A stretch of DNA of 64,000 bases from DASUNQ01 sp044866775. GTDB lineage: Bacteria > Acidobacteriota > Thermoanaerobaculia > Multivoradales > UBA5704. The stretch lies in contig JBIOUG010000010.1 in NCBI GenBank assembly GCA_044866775.1, positions 29,049-93,048 on the forward strand. Reading direction: 5' to 3'. A program made the position numbers and the translations under genes. Of the stretch, positions 41,262 to 52,081 are shown one piece after another; position 1 is the first letter of the stretch; each line of letters starts with the position of its first letter. The notes below the pieces were generated by a model. The model was not told where the DNA came from and searched no databases. It was given only the letters and a program-made list of their open reading frames with translations.

Positions 41262-41768
41262 TCAGAGCCGCGCCAGCGCCTTCCTCGCGAGCTGCTGCGC
41301 CGCCGCGTACGGGTTTGCCACCTGCGGCGCGTGGACGGTGATGGTGAGCTGCACGGCGCCCTTCCGCACGTGGAGCTGCCCCTGACCGAAGTAGGCGCCG
41401 TCGCCGAGGCCGGGGACCGGCCGGGCGTCGAGCACCGACTCGACGGCGCGCAGCGCTCCCGCCGCGCGATCTTCGGAGGGGTAGCGCCGCACCTGCAGGC
41501 TCAGCATGTCGGGCGGCGAGCCGGCGCCGGTCGAGTACGCGCAGGAACCGGGGTCCTTCCCCAGCTCGTCCTCGGCGAAGCTCGTCATCCGCCCGGCACC
41601 GACGCCGAGCACCGCCCGCGCGTCGTCCGGCGTCAGCAGTGCGCAGGCGTCGATCGGCGGCGGCTGCGGCGCCGCCCGGTCGCCGCTGCCGTCGTCGCAG
41701 CCGAGCGCGCCGGCGGCGGCGATGAGCGCGGCGGCGAGCGCGCGTGACGCACCTCGGGAACGTGCCAT
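41262..41768 (-). CDS. Putative lipoprotein, DUF3558-like
   Basis: 168 residues starting at 41768 (ATG), with GGAGGAGG five to six bases upstream. The signal ends ALIAAAGALGC, a lipobox. The mature part has DACALLTPDDARAVLG and a later GDGAYF, a pattern seen in DUF3558-type and related secreted lipoproteins of unknown role. A frame extending further upstream overlaps the VWA gene in another frame and is rejected. It is the last gene of the trxB-MoxR-VWA cluster, 17 bp after the VWA stop. Confidence 0.85.
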   Translation of the reverse strand: MARSRGASRALAAALIAAAGALGCDDGSGDRAAPQPPPIDACALLTPDDARAVLGVGAGRMTSFAEDELGKDPGSCAYSTGAGSPPDMLSLQVRRYPSEDRAAGALRAVESVLDARPVPGLGDGAYFGQGQLHVRKGAVQLTITVHAPQVANPYAAAQQLARKALARL

Positions 41769-41785
41769 CCGGTCCTCCTCCGTCT

Positions 41786-42874
41786 TCAGTGCACCCGCCG
41801 CCGCCGGTTGCGGATGTAGTCGGCGAGGATGAACTCGCCCAGGTTGTAGGGCGAGGCGAAGTAGGCGCGGCCGCGGTTGACCTTGGTCAGCTTCTCGACG
41901 AACTCGGTGAGCATCGGGTCGGTGGCGAGCATGAAGGTCGTGATGACCACCTTCTGGCGCCGGCAGACATCGGCCTCCTCGAGCGTCAGGTTGACGATCT
42001 TCATGTCGAGCCCGAAGGGGTTCTTGTAGATCCGCCCGCCGTCGGTGATCGCCGAGGGCTTGCCGTCGGTGATCAGGAAGATCTGCTTGTTGGGCTGCTT
42101 CTGCCGCGCCAGCAGGCCGCGCGCGAGCTGCAGCGCCTCGCGCGTGTTGGTGTGGTACGGGCCGGCCTGGATGTAGGGGATGTCGGCCAGCTTCACCCGC
42201 TCGGCGCGGTCGCCGAAGAGGATCACGCCGAGGTGGTCCTTCGGGTACTTGGTGGTGATCAGCTCGGTCAGCGCCAGCGCCACCGTCTTGGCCGGCGTGA
42301 TCCGGTCCTCGCCGTAGAGCACCATCGAGTGGCTGACGTCGATCGCCACGATCGTCGCGCAGGCGGTCAAGTGCTCGGTCTCGTGGACCTCGAGGTCCTC
42401 CTCCGCCAGCTCGAGCTCGCCGTGGGTGCGGCGCATGGCGTTCTGCAGCGAGCGCGCGGCGTCGAGCAGGTGGAGGTCGTCGCCGAAGGCGTAGGGGCGG
42501 GTCTCGGGCTGGCGCTCGATCCCCTCGCCGGACTGCCGCACCGGGTGATATCCCGGGCCGGCGCGCTGCAAGCTGCCGAAGATCTCCTCGAAGGCGCTGC
42601 GCCGGATCTGCCGCTCGCCGGCGCCGGTGAGCTGCAGCTCCCCGCCGGCGTCGCGCTCCAAGAGCTGCTGGTCCTCGAGGCTGGCGAAGAAGGCCTCGAG
42701 GTCCACCTCGTCGGAGATGTAGCCCTCCTCCTGGAGGTGGCGCATCCAATTCATCGCCTCCTCGACGTCCCCGCCCGAGGCCAGCAGGAGCTGGTTGAAG
42801 AGCCGCAGCAGCGAGAGACCCGCGAGGATCTGCTGCAGGAGGGCGGGGTCGAGGTAGCGGTAGGTGTGGCGCAT
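41786..42874 (-). CDS. VWA domain-containing protein (MoxR partner)
   Basis: 362 residues. The N-terminal ~165 residues are helical and charged; the C-terminal half is a von Willebrand A domain with a metal-ion-dependent adhesion site DVSHS (179-183) and later T and D residues (NTREAL, LITDGKPS). It ends in a basic NRRRRVH tail. VWA proteins encoded next to MoxR/ChlI-like ATPases work as a chaperone-like pair, by analogy with magnesium and cobalt chelatase D and I subunits. It lies 15 bp downstream of the ATPase gene. Confidence 0.9.
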   Translation of the reverse strand: MRHTYRYLDPALLQQILAGLSLLRLFNQLLLASGGDVEEAMNWMRHLQEEGYISDEVDLEAFFASLEDQQLLERDAGGELQLTGAGERQIRRSAFEEIFGSLQRAGPGYHPVRQSGEGIERQPETRPYAFGDDLHLLDAARSLQNAMRRTHGELELAEEDLEVHETEHLTACATIVAIDVSHSMVLYGEDRITPAKTVALALTELITTKYPKDHLGVILFGDRAERVKLADIPYIQAGPYHTNTREALQLARGLLARQKQPNKQIFLITDGKPSAITDGGRIYKNPFGLDMKIVNLTLEEADVCRRQKVVITTFMLATDPMLTEFVEKLTKVNRGRAYFASPYNLGEFILADYIRNRRRRVH

Positions 42875-42889
42875 CTCAGCCTGCCCGCG

Positions 42890-44385
<1,496 letters not shown>

Positions 44386-44386
<1 letters not shown>

Positions 44387-45342
44387 CAGTCGTGCTGCTC
44401 CTCGAGCCAGCGCTCGGCGTCGATCGCGGCGCGGCAGCCGGTGCCGGCCGCGGTCACCGCCTGGCGGTAGACCGGGTCGGCGGCGTCGCCGCAGGCGAAG
44501 ACGCCGGCGATGCTGGTCTTGGTCGTCGGCTCGTGCACCTTGATGTACCCGAGCTCGTTCATCTCGAGCTTGCCGCGGAAGATCTGGGTGTTGGGCTCGT
44601 GGCCGATCGCCAGGAAGACGCCCTGCGTCGCGTACTCGCTGTCGACGCCGGTCTTCTTGTTGTGGAGCTCGACTCCCGTGACCCCGCCCTCGCGGCTGCC
44701 GAGGACCTTCTTGACGATGGTGTTCCAGATCCAGGCGATCTTGGGGTGGGCGAAGGCGCGGTCCTGCATGATCTTCGAGGCGCGCAGCTCGTCCCGCCGG
44801 TGGATGACGCTGACCTTGTTGGCGTACTTGGTGAGGTAGAGCGCCTCCTCCATCGCCGAGTCGCCGCCGCCGACCACCACGATGTCCTTGTCGCGGAAGA
44901 AGAAGCCGTCGCAGGTGGCGCACGCCGAGACCCCGTAGCCCATCAGCTCGGCCTCGGACGGCAGCCCCATGAGCTTGGCGGTCGCGCCGGTGGCGATGAT
45001 CAGGGCGCCGGCGCGGTAGGTGGCCTCCTCGCTGCGGACGGTGAACGGCCGCTGCGTCAGCTCGACCTCGACCGCCTGCTCGAACTTGACCTGCGCCCCG
45101 AACCGCCGCGCCTGCTCGCGCATCTTCTCCATCAGCTCCGGCCCCAGGATCCCCTCGGGAAAGCCGGGGTAGTTCTCGACGTCGGTGGTGATGGTGAGCT
45201 GCCCGCCCGGCTGGTTGCCCTCGAGCACCAGCGGCGCCAGGTCGGCGCGCGCGGCGTAGAGGGCGGCGGTCAGCCCCGCCGGCCCCGAGCCGAGGATGAC
45301 GACGCGGTGGTACGGAGAGGAGTGCTGCTCGGCAATGGCCAT
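44386..45342 (-). CDS. trxB: Thioredoxin reductase
   Basis: 318 residues, the usual TrxB length. An FAD-binding GSGPAG (18-23), the redox pair CATC (Cys 141 and 144), the NADPH-binding GGGDSAMEEA and the C-terminal FACGDAADPVYRQAVTAAGTGCRAAIDAERWL are all present. It reduces thioredoxin with NADPH. It is the first gene of a four-gene minus-strand cluster. Confidence 0.97.
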
Positions 45343-45420
45343 CGAGAGGTACGCCTCCTCGCGGTTCGTGTGGGGTTTGGGGACCCGGACGGCCCGTTCG
45401 GCAGTATAGCAGCGGGTCCG

Positions 45421-45502
45421 CCAGGAGCCCGGCGCGCTGGTCGCGCGCCGGAAGGCGCTCCTGGCATTGATTGGACCCGGCGTGAAAGCCTTCGCGCCTT
45501 AG
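45421..45502 (+). repeat. Composite palindromic repeat, family C, copy 1
   Basis: An ~80-bp element with GCGCGCTGGTCGCGCGC (stem-loop) at its left and GCGTGAAAGCCTTCGCGCC at its right. It matches the minus strand at 55399-55474 almost base for base, apart from a ~5-base insertion. Here it lies in the gap between trxB and ferritin. Confidence 0.85.
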
Positions 45503-45619
45503 GCCCCCTGGCCTCCTCTCTGCAACAGCGACGGAGCGGGGGGTGTTCCAGCGGCTACAATGGAAGCGCGCGGCACCCGGCGCGCCGCGGCGGTTCACAA
45601 CCGTGGGAGGAGGTCAGGC

Positions 45620-46147
45620 ATGCTCGCAAGCCAGAAGCTGATCGACGCGTTCAACCGCCAGATCGGCAACGAGATGGGGGCGTCGATCCAGTACGTGGCG
45701 CTGGCCAGCTACTTCGACGTCGAGGCGCTGACGCAGCTCGCGCAGTTCTTCTATCGCCAGTCCGAGGAGGAGCGCGGCCACGCGATGCGCTTCGTCAAGT
45801 TCATCGTCGACGTCGGCGGCCGGGTGGACATCCCCGAGATCCCGCGCGCCAAGTGCGACTTCGGCTCGGCCGAGGAGGCGGCGCAGCTCGCGGTCGACTG
45901 GGAGAAGCAGGTGACGCAGCAGATCTACGACCTGTCGGAGCTGGCGGTGGCGGAGAAGAACCACATCGCCCGTCGCTTCCTCGACTGGTTCGTCGACGAG
46001 CAGCTCGAGGAGGTCAGCACCATGCAGTCGCTGCTCCAGATCATCCAGCGCGCCGGCGATGGGCGCCTCATCCTGGTCGAGGACCACTTGGCCCGCGGCG
46101 GCGGGAGCCGGCTCGACAGCCCGGCGGGGCCGAACGGGACGGCGTAG
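45620..46147 (+). CDS. Ferritin (non-heme, FtnA-like)
   Basis: 175 residues from ATG 45620, with GGGAGGAGG at 45605-45613. The four-helix ferritin-like diiron site is seen: NRQIGNEM with Glu 17, EEERGHAMRF (Glu and His of helix B), LAVAEKNH and EQLEEV in helices C and D. It should store iron as a 24-mer cage. A ~20-residue Gly/Ser-rich tail follows helix D. The upstream gap holds repeat family C. Confidence 0.92.
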   Translation: MLASQKLIDAFNRQIGNEMGASIQYVALASYFDVEALTQLAQFFYRQSEEERGHAMRFVKFIVDVGGRVDIPEIPRAKCDFGSAEEAAQLAVDWEKQVTQQIYDLSELAVAEKNHIARRFLDWFVDEQLEEVSTMQSLLQIIQRAGDGRLILVEDHLARGGGSRLDSPAGPNGTA

Positions 46148-46161
46148 GCGCCGGCCGGCAG

Positions 46162-46305
46162 CTAGGCGGCCGCCACTCGCACGCGCTCGCGGAGGAACTC
46201 GGGGGCGAGGTCGGCGCCGTTGTCCCATGCGCCCGACCCGATCTCCACGGTGATCTCGAACTCTCCATACTCGGCGTGGAAGTGGGCGGGATAGCTTCTT
46301 GCGAC
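46162..46305 (-). pseudogene. DUF4160-like C-terminal remnant
   Basis: On the minus strand the frame from 46305 reads through AHFHAEYGEFEITVEIG to a stop at 46162-46164. HFHAEYG-E-[YF] is the hallmark of DUF4160 proteins, small proteins often paired with DUF2442 in toxin-antitoxin-like loci. The N-terminal part and any start codon are missing: a stop precedes at 46306-46308. The tail after the motif does not look like the usual DUF4160 end. Probably a decayed fragment. Confidence 0.45.
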
Positions 46306-46318
46306 TCATGGAGTCGTC

Positions 46319-47659
46319 CTACCACCCCACCCGCGCCACCACCAGCGTGATGTCGTCCGGTTGCTCGACGTCGCCCTTGTAGTTGGAGACGCTGGTCAGG
46401 AGGGCGTCGCGGACCTGGCGGGCGGTGCCGGCGGCGGCGGCGCGGCGCAGGGCGCGCGCCAGGCGGTCGGCGCCGTAGGGCTCGCCGTGGAGGTTGATGA
46501 TCTCCGGCAGGCCGTCGCTGTAGAAGACGACGACGTCGCCGGCGGCGAGAGCGACGCTCGCCTCGCGCGGCTGGGCGCCGAGGCGGGTGCCGAGCGGCAG
46601 CGACCCCGTTCCCAGCTCGGCGACCTCGCCGCTCGCCGCCGCCCAGTGGAGCGGCGGCGGGTGGCCGGCGCTCGCCACCAGGAGGCGCCGGTCGGCGGCG
46701 TCGATGACCCCCACCTGCAACGTCACCAGCATGCGGCGCTGGCCGGAGTCGCGCACCATGCGGTCGAGTCGGCCGAGCACCGGCAGCGGCGCGGCGAGCT
46801 CCTCGCGCAGCAGGTAGAGACAGCTCCGCAGCCCATAGAGCATCAGGCCGCTCGGCACGCCGTGGCCGGCGACGTCGCCGATGACGATCGCCAGCCGCTC
46901 GTGCGAGAGATGGAAGTAATCGAAGTAGTCGCCGCCGACCTCTTTGGCCGGCAGCGACATGTGCGCCACGTCCAGCCACCGCAGGTCGGGCGTCGCGCGC
47001 GGCAGGATCGAGAGCTGGATCTTGCGCGCATCGTCGATCTCGCCACGGATCCGCGCCCGCTCGCGCTCGCGCAGCGCCACCTGCCGCCAGGTCTCGAGAA
47101 AGCGGCGGCGCTGCCGGCGGCTCAGGCCGACGGCGATCCCGGCGCAGAGGAGGTTCGCGACCGCCACTCCCGACAGCGCCTGCAGGCTCACCGCCTGGCC
47201 CATCAACAGCAGCCCGAGCCCCATCGGCGTGGCGAGCCCGGCGGTCGCCAGGAAGAGGACGGCGAGGAAGAGGTGCTCCTTGGGGCGGAGACGGAAGACG
47301 ATGGCGAGCAGCGGCAAGGCGATGCCGGTGACGAGGAGCACGTACTCGGCGTCCTCGGCAAGCTCGGCCAGGGCGAAGCACTCGAGGCCGAGAAAGGCGA
47401 TGAGGAACGAGCGGAAGTTCTTCTCGAACCACCGTGTGTTGCGGGCGAGGAAGACGACCGCGATCGCCACCAGGCTCGCCAACGAGACGCCGGCGGCGAA
47501 GCTCCGCTCGCGGTAGAAACGCTCGGTGCCGACGATCGCGAAGGGGATGAAGGCGAGCAGCAGCCAGCGCAGCCAGGCCCAGTTGCGAAGATCGAAGTGC
47601 TTCTGGAGCGCCTGTTCCTGCGGCAGCAGGACCAGCTCGTCGAGGGCGAGGGGCCGCAT
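46319..47659 (-). CDS. Membrane-bound SpoIIE-type PP2C phosphatase
   Basis: 446 residues from ATG 47659; a longer frame to 47794 would overlap the divergent peptidase gene. Residues ~28-180 hold about six hydrophobic segments. A short basic coiled linker (RRQRRRFLETWRQVALRERERARIRGEIDDARKIQLSILP) leads to the phosphatase domain, with metal-binding GGDYFDYF, GDVAGHGVPSG, YSDGLPE and PDDITLVVARV. The linker ARKIQLSILP is typical of RsbU-like phosphatases that dephosphorylate anti-anti-sigma factors, so a partner-switching stress pathway is likely. No anti-sigma genes are nearby. Confidence 0.9.
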   Translation of the reverse strand: MRPLALDELVLLPQEQALQKHFDLRNWAWLRWLLLAFIPFAIVGTERFYRERSFAAGVSLASLVAIAVVFLARNTRWFEKNFRSFLIAFLGLECFALAELAEDAEYVLLVTGIALPLLAIVFRLRPKEHLFLAVLFLATAGLATPMGLGLLLMGQAVSLQALSGVAVANLLCAGIAVGLSRRQRRRFLETWRQVALRERERARIRGEIDDARKIQLSILPRATPDLRWLDVAHMSLPAKEVGGDYFDYFHLSHERLAIVIGDVAGHGVPSGLMLYGLRSCLYLLREELAAPLPVLGRLDRMVRDSGQRRMLVTLQVGVIDAADRRLLVASAGHPPPLHWAAASGEVAELGTGSLPLGTRLGAQPREASVALAAGDVVVFYSDGLPEIINLHGEPYGADRLARALRRAAAAGTARQVRDALLTSVSNYKGDVEQPDDITLVVARVGW

Positions 47660-47776
47660 GGCGGGCTGCCAGTCTATCGAAAGCGCCGGCTGAAACGCGG
47701 CGCGCCGGAAGAGATTCGATAGGATCGCGCGCGCCTCGGAAATCGAGCGACTGTTGGGCCGGCAAGGGAGGTACGG

Positions 47777-49920
47777 ATGGCGGCAGCGCCGCAAGCTCGC
47801 GCCTTACTCCTGAGCGTCCTCTCTCTCGCGGCGCCTTCACTCGCGGCGCCGCCGTCGCCGATCTCTCTCGACGCTCTCCTCGCCCCGCCGTTTCCTGCGG
47901 AGCTGGTTGCCGCCCCAACCGGCGGCCTGGTGGCGTGGGTGCAGAAGGCCGCCGGGGCGCGCAACGTCTGGGTCGCCGGCCCGCCGGAGTACCGTGGCCG
48001 GCAGCTCACCTCATACGCGGCCGATGACGGGCAGGAGCTGGGGGACCTGGCGATCACGCCCGACGGCGGCACCGTCCTCTACGTGCGCGGCGCCTCCCCG
48101 AACCGCCGCGGCGAGAACCCCAACCCGGCGAGCGACCCCGCGGGGGCCGAGCAGGTGGTGTGGCGGGTGGCGGTCGAGGGCGGCGAGCCGGTCCGCATCG
48201 GCGCCGGCGCGGCGCCCGCGATCTCGCCGCGCGGCGACCTCGTCGCCTACGTCCAGGGCGGGCAGATCTGGTCGGCGCCGCTCGACGAGGCACGAAAGCT
48301 TTCGTGCCGTTCGAACGGCGAAGGGGCGCCGGCGCAGCTCGTCAAGGCGCGCGGCACGCTCCGCACCCTGCGCTGGTCGCCCGACGGCGCGCGCCTCGCC
48401 TTCGTCAGCACGCGCGGCGACCACGCCTTCGTCGGTGTCTACGACCTCGCCGGCAAGTCCGTGCGCTGGCTCGCGCCCAGCGTCGACCGCGACGACGAGC
48501 CGGTCTGGTCGCCGGACGGCGCCCGTATCGCCTTCCTCCGCGTCCCCGCCTCCTCGCGGATGACCCTCTTCCGCGCCGTGCGCGAGGCCCGCCCGTGGTC
48601 GATCCAGGTGGCCGAGGCGGCGACCGGCGCGGTGCGTGAGGTCTGGCGGGCGGACGAGGGGCGGGGAGCGCCTTCCAAGGGATCGTCGCCGACGCGCAGC
48701 TCTTCTGGGCGGCCGGCGACCGCCTCGTCTTCCCCTGGGAGAAGACCGGGTGGCTGCTGCTCTACGCGGTGCCGGCGCGCGGCGGCGCGGCGACCCTGCT
48801 GACGCCCGGGGACTTCGAGGTCGAGCACGCGGCGCTCGGGCCGGGCGACCGCGAGATCGTCTTCAGCTCCAACCAGGACGACGCCGAACGCCGGCACCTC
48901 TGGCGGGTGGCGGTGGCGGGCGGGCCGCCGGTCGCGGTGACCCGCGGCACGGGGATCGAGTGGGCGCCGGCGCCGACCGCCGACGGCCGCGCCCTCGCCT
49001 ACCTGCGCTCCGGCGCCCGTACGCCGGCGCACGCCGTGGTCGCGGCCGGCGAGGGGCCGGCGCACGAGCTGGCGCCGGGGTGGCTGCCGGCCGACTTCCC
49101 GGCGCACGCCCTGGTCGAGCCGCAGGCCGTGCGGCTGACCGCCGCCGACGGTCGCGAGACGCCGGCGCACCTCTTCCTGCCGGCCGATCTGCGGGCGGGG
49201 GAGCGGCGGCCGGCCGTGATCTTCCTCCACGGCGGCTCGCGCCGGCAGATGCTCCTCGGCTTCCACCCCAGCGCCTACTACCACCCGGCCTACGCCCTGA
49301 ACCAGTACCTGGCGAGCCGCGGCTTCGTCGTCCTGGCCCTCAACTACCGCGGCGGTATCGGCTACGGCCTCGACTTCCGCGCCGCGCCCGGCCAGGGCGC
49401 CACCGGCGGCAGCGAGCTCTACGACGTCCTCGGCGCCGGGCTCTACCTGCGCGGCCGCCCCGAGGTCGACCCGGCGCGCATCGGCCTCTGGGGCGGCTCC
49501 TACGGCGGCTATCTCACCGCCATGGGCCTGTCGCGCGCCTCGGCGCTCTTCGCCGCCGGCGTCGATCTCCACGGCGTCCACGACTGGAACGTCGGCATCC
49601 AGACCTTCGTCCCCGACTACGAGCCGCTGCGGACGCCCGAGGAGGCGCGCGTCGCCTTCATGGCCTCGCCGATGGCCTCGCTCGACGGCTGGCGCTCGCC
49701 GGTCCTGGTCATCCACGGCGACGACGACCGCAACGTCGCGTTCGCCGAGACGGTCAAGCTCGTCGAGGCCCTGCGGCAGCGCGGCGTCGAGGTCGAGCAG
49801 CTCGTCCTGCCCGACGAGGTCCACACCTTCCTGCGCCACGCGAGCTGGCTCGCGGCCTACCGGGCGACGGCGGAGTTCCTGGAGCGGAAGCTCGGGGAGC
49901 CGAGAGGAGGGGAGCGATGA
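47777..49920 (+). pseudogene. Frameshifted S9 (prolyl oligopeptidase/DPP-like) peptidase
   Basis: Two overlapping open frames (47777-48802 and 48769-49920) make one protein. The first has a signal peptide and WD40-like blade repeats (RWSPDGARLAFVST, PVWSPDGARIAFLR). The second has the remaining propeller and the alpha/beta-hydrolase with Ser in GGSYGGY (codon 49498), Asp in HGDDDRNV and His in EVHTF. The frames join if one base is added near 48667-48670 in GCGGGGAGCGCC, giving GRGSAFQG. All catalytic residues survive, so this may be an assembly or sequencing error in a G-rich run, or a recent real mutation. It would be a secreted peptidase. The next gene starts within its stop (ATGA). Confidence 0.85.
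48289..48318. repeat. Perfect palindrome inserted in-frame in the S9 peptidase
   Basis: GGCACGAAAGCTTTCGTGCC (48289-48308) is a perfect 20-bp palindrome, followed by the overlapping 12-bp palindrome CCGTTCGAACGG (48307-48318). It encodes about 11 residues (ARKLSCRSNGE) between propeller strands. It resembles the right hairpin of repeat family C. Confidence 0.75.
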
Positions 49921-51497
49921 GCGAGACCCGCGCCATGCGCTGGTTCGTCCGCGGCGACGTCGACGGTTTCTTCGGCCTGGCGCTCGACAACCTCGTCCAG
50001 CTCCTGGTGATCGACTCGCTCTGCCGCTCCGTGCTCGGCTTCCCCAACGCGCTGATCCACGGCCGCATCCTGCCGGCGGCGGCGGTGTCGCTGCTGGTCG
50101 GGAACCTCTTCTACTCCTGGCAGGCGATGCGCCTCGGGCGGGCGAGCGGGCGCGACGACGTCTGCGCGCTGCCCTACGGCATCAACACCGTCTCGCTCTT
50201 CGCCCACGTGCTCCTGGTCATGCTGCCGGCGAAGCTCGCGGCCGCGGCGGCGGGCGCGGCCGATCCGGCGCGCGTGGCCTGGCAGGCGGGGCTCGTGGCC
50301 TGCGTCGGCTCGGGCCTGATCGAGCTCGGCGGCGCCTTCGTCGCCGAGCGCGTCCGCCGCGCCACGCCGCGTGCCGCGCTGCTCTCGACCCTCGCCGGCA
50401 TCGCCCTGACTTTCATCTCGCTCGGCTTCCTCTTCCGCACCTACGCCCGGCCGCTCGTCGGGCTGACGACGCTCGCGGTCATCGTCCTCGTCTACTTCGG
50501 GCGCGTGCGCTTCCGCGGCGGGCTGCCGGGCGGGCTCGTGGCGGTGGCGCTCGGCACCCTCATCGCCTGGCTGACCGGCGCCGCGCCCGGCGGCCCGGCG
50601 CCCGCCTCCGGCCCGGGGTTCTTCCCGCCGGTGCCGGTCGTCGGCGACCTCGTGGCGGCGTTCACCGGCGGCCACTTCCTGACCTACGTCTCGGTCATCA
50701 TCCCGATGGGCCTCTTCAACGTCTTGGGGTCGCTCCAGAACATCGAGTCGGCCGAGGCGGCGGGCGACCTCTATCCCACCCGCCCGTCGCTCGCCGTCAA
50801 CGGCATCGGCACCCTCGCCGCCGCCCTCTTCGGCTCCTGCTTCCCGACCACCATCTACATCGGCCACCCCGGCTGGAAGGCGCTCGGCGCGCGCGCCGGC
50901 TACTCGGTGCTCAACGCCGCCTTCTTCACCGTCGTCCTCCTGACCGGCACCCTCGCCCACATCGCCTGGGCGGTGCCGATCGACGCCGGCATGGCGATCG
51001 TCCTCTGGATCGGCATGGTGATCACCGCCCAGGCCTTCCAGGCGACGCCCCGCGAGCACGCCCCGGCGGTGGTGATGGGCCTCCTGCCAGGCGTGGCGGC
51101 CTGGGGCGCGCTGATGCTCAAGAACGGCCTGCGGGCGGCCGGGGTGGGCCTGCCGGGCGGCCCGCCCTTCACCCCCGCGCTCCTCGACGCCTTCCGCCAG
51201 ACGACCGACACCTGGGCGCACGGCGCCTTCGCGCTCGAGCAGGGCTTTATCCTGACGGCGATGCTGCTCGCGGCGGCGACGGTCTGCGTCATCGAGCAGC
51301 GCTTCGTGCAGGCGGCCGGCTGGTGCGGAGCGGCGGCGGTGCTGGCGGGGGTCGGGCTTCTGCACTCCTACCGCTGGACGCCCGGCGACACGGCGGTGTC
51401 GCTGACGCCGGCGTGGCCATGGGCGGCGGCGTACGCGATCATGGCCGTGGTGTTCCTGGCGGCGCGGTGGGTGACGAAGCCGGGCGAAGGGCATTAG
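49917..51497 (+). CDS. NCS2-like xanthine/uracil permease family transporter
   Basis: 526 residues from ATG 49917, which overlaps the upstream stop (ATGA); the frame continues upstream only as a shadow of the peptidase. About 12-14 hydrophobic segments are seen. CALPYGINTVSLFA and the later NVLGSLQNIESAEAAGDLYP and FPTTIYIGHPGWK resemble the conserved half-helix motifs of NCS2/AzgA-type nucleobase transporters. The substrate is unproven; sulfate or other solutes are possible for divergent members. Overlap with the peptidase gene suggests co-expression. Confidence 0.75.
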   Translation: MSETRAMRWFVRGDVDGFFGLALDNLVQLLVIDSLCRSVLGFPNALIHGRILPAAAVSLLVGNLFYSWQAMRLGRASGRDDVCALPYGINTVSLFAHVLLVMLPAKLAAAAAGAADPARVAWQAGLVACVGSGLIELGGAFVAERVRRATPRAALLSTLAGIALTFISLGFLFRTYARPLVGLTTLAVIVLVYFGRVRFRGGLPGGLVAVALGTLIAWLTGAAPGGPAPASGPGFFPPVPVVGDLVAAFTGGHFLTYVSVIIPMGLFNVLGSLQNIESAEAAGDLYPTRPSLAVNGIGTLAAALFGSCFPTTIYIGHPGWKALGARAGYSVLNAAFFTVVLLTGTLAHIAWAVPIDAGMAIVLWIGMVITAQAFQATPREHAPAVVMGLLPGVAAWGALMLKNGLRAAGVGLPGGPPFTPALLDAFRQTTDTWAHGAFALEQGFILTAMLLAAATVCVIEQRFVQAAGWCGAAAVLAGVGLLHSYRWTPGDTAVSLTPAWPWAAAYAIMAVVFLAARWVTKPGEGH

Positions 51498-51535
51498 CGT
51501 AGCGCCCGGGCCACGTCCCGGGCGTTCTCGGAAGG
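51498..51535 (-). repeat. Short palindromic repeat, family B, copy 2
   Basis: CGCCCGGG (51503-51510) and CCCGGGCG (51517-51524) with a 6-base loop, starting immediately after the permease stop. In this orientation it is the reverse complement of copies 1 and 3. It is well placed as a terminator. Confidence 0.85.
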
Positions 51536-51549
51536 CCCCCTCGAAAGGC

Positions 51550-51775
51550 AGTACCAGGGCCTCGTACCGCGGCTGGTACCGCAGGACGAGGGCTTCGTAC
51601 TCCGGTACGAGCTCCCGGTACCGCGGTACGAGCACCTGGTACCGCAGTACCGCTGCCTCGTACCGCGGTACCGCCGCTTGGTACTGCGGTACCGCGACCT
51701 GGTACTGCGGTACCGCCGCCTCGTACCGGAGTACCAGTGCCTCGTACCCCGGTACGAGCGGCTCGTACCGGGACA
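51550..51775. repeat. 21-bp minisatellite with GTACCGCGGTAC core
   Basis: About ten 21-base units in tandem, each built around a near-palindrome such as GTACCGCGGTAC, starting CTGGTACCG or CTCGTACCG. Because the unit is almost self-complementary, both strands read as heptad-like peptides: forward LVPRYRR, LVLRYRD, LVPEYQC; reverse YEALVLR, YQAAVPR. No forward start codon with a ribosome binding site precedes it. On the minus strand an ATG sits at 51776 but no Shine-Dalgarno is seen. It is treated as a non-coding repeat. Confidence 0.85.
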
Positions 51776-52081
51776 TGCGCAGCTCATCCGCGCGTCGGGG
51801 CGGCTCGGCAGGCTACCGCCGCGTCGGCGGTCGTCGGCGCCGGGCCGCGCGGGATCGCCGCCAACGCGGCGGGCGTGACCGCCGAGCCTCGTTACCTCGC
51901 CGGAGTGTGGCGGATCAGACCGAGGCGCTCGCCGAGTTCGCGCTGGCTGTCGCAGCGATCCTGGGCTGAGCGCCTCCCGCGCGCGTACCGTGCTGCCGAC
52001 ACGCCGCCTGTCTCACTCGTAGAAAGGGACGCCACATGTAGAGCAGCGGACACCGGACAGACTTGCGGAGGCCATCCACCA
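51776..52081. other. Intergenic region after the minisatellite
   Basis: No gene supported. Short open stretches exist on the plus strand up to a stop near 51969 but show no start signal or recognisable motif. GGAGG at about 52065 may serve the next gene. Confidence 0.5.

Noticed and set aside
44387..45598. Longer ATPase frame starting upstream of and across trxB
   Set aside because: trxB is fully supported in another frame; the ATPase has a natural ATG overlapping the trxB stop.
51550..51775. CRISPR array
   Set aside because: Units are contiguous 21-mers without spacers and no cas genes are near.
49857..51776. Minus-strand frame of 639 codons starting with YEALVLR-type heptads
   Set aside because: After the ~75-residue heptad part it becomes an Arg/Glu-rich antisense shadow of the permease, and no ribosome binding site precedes the ATG.
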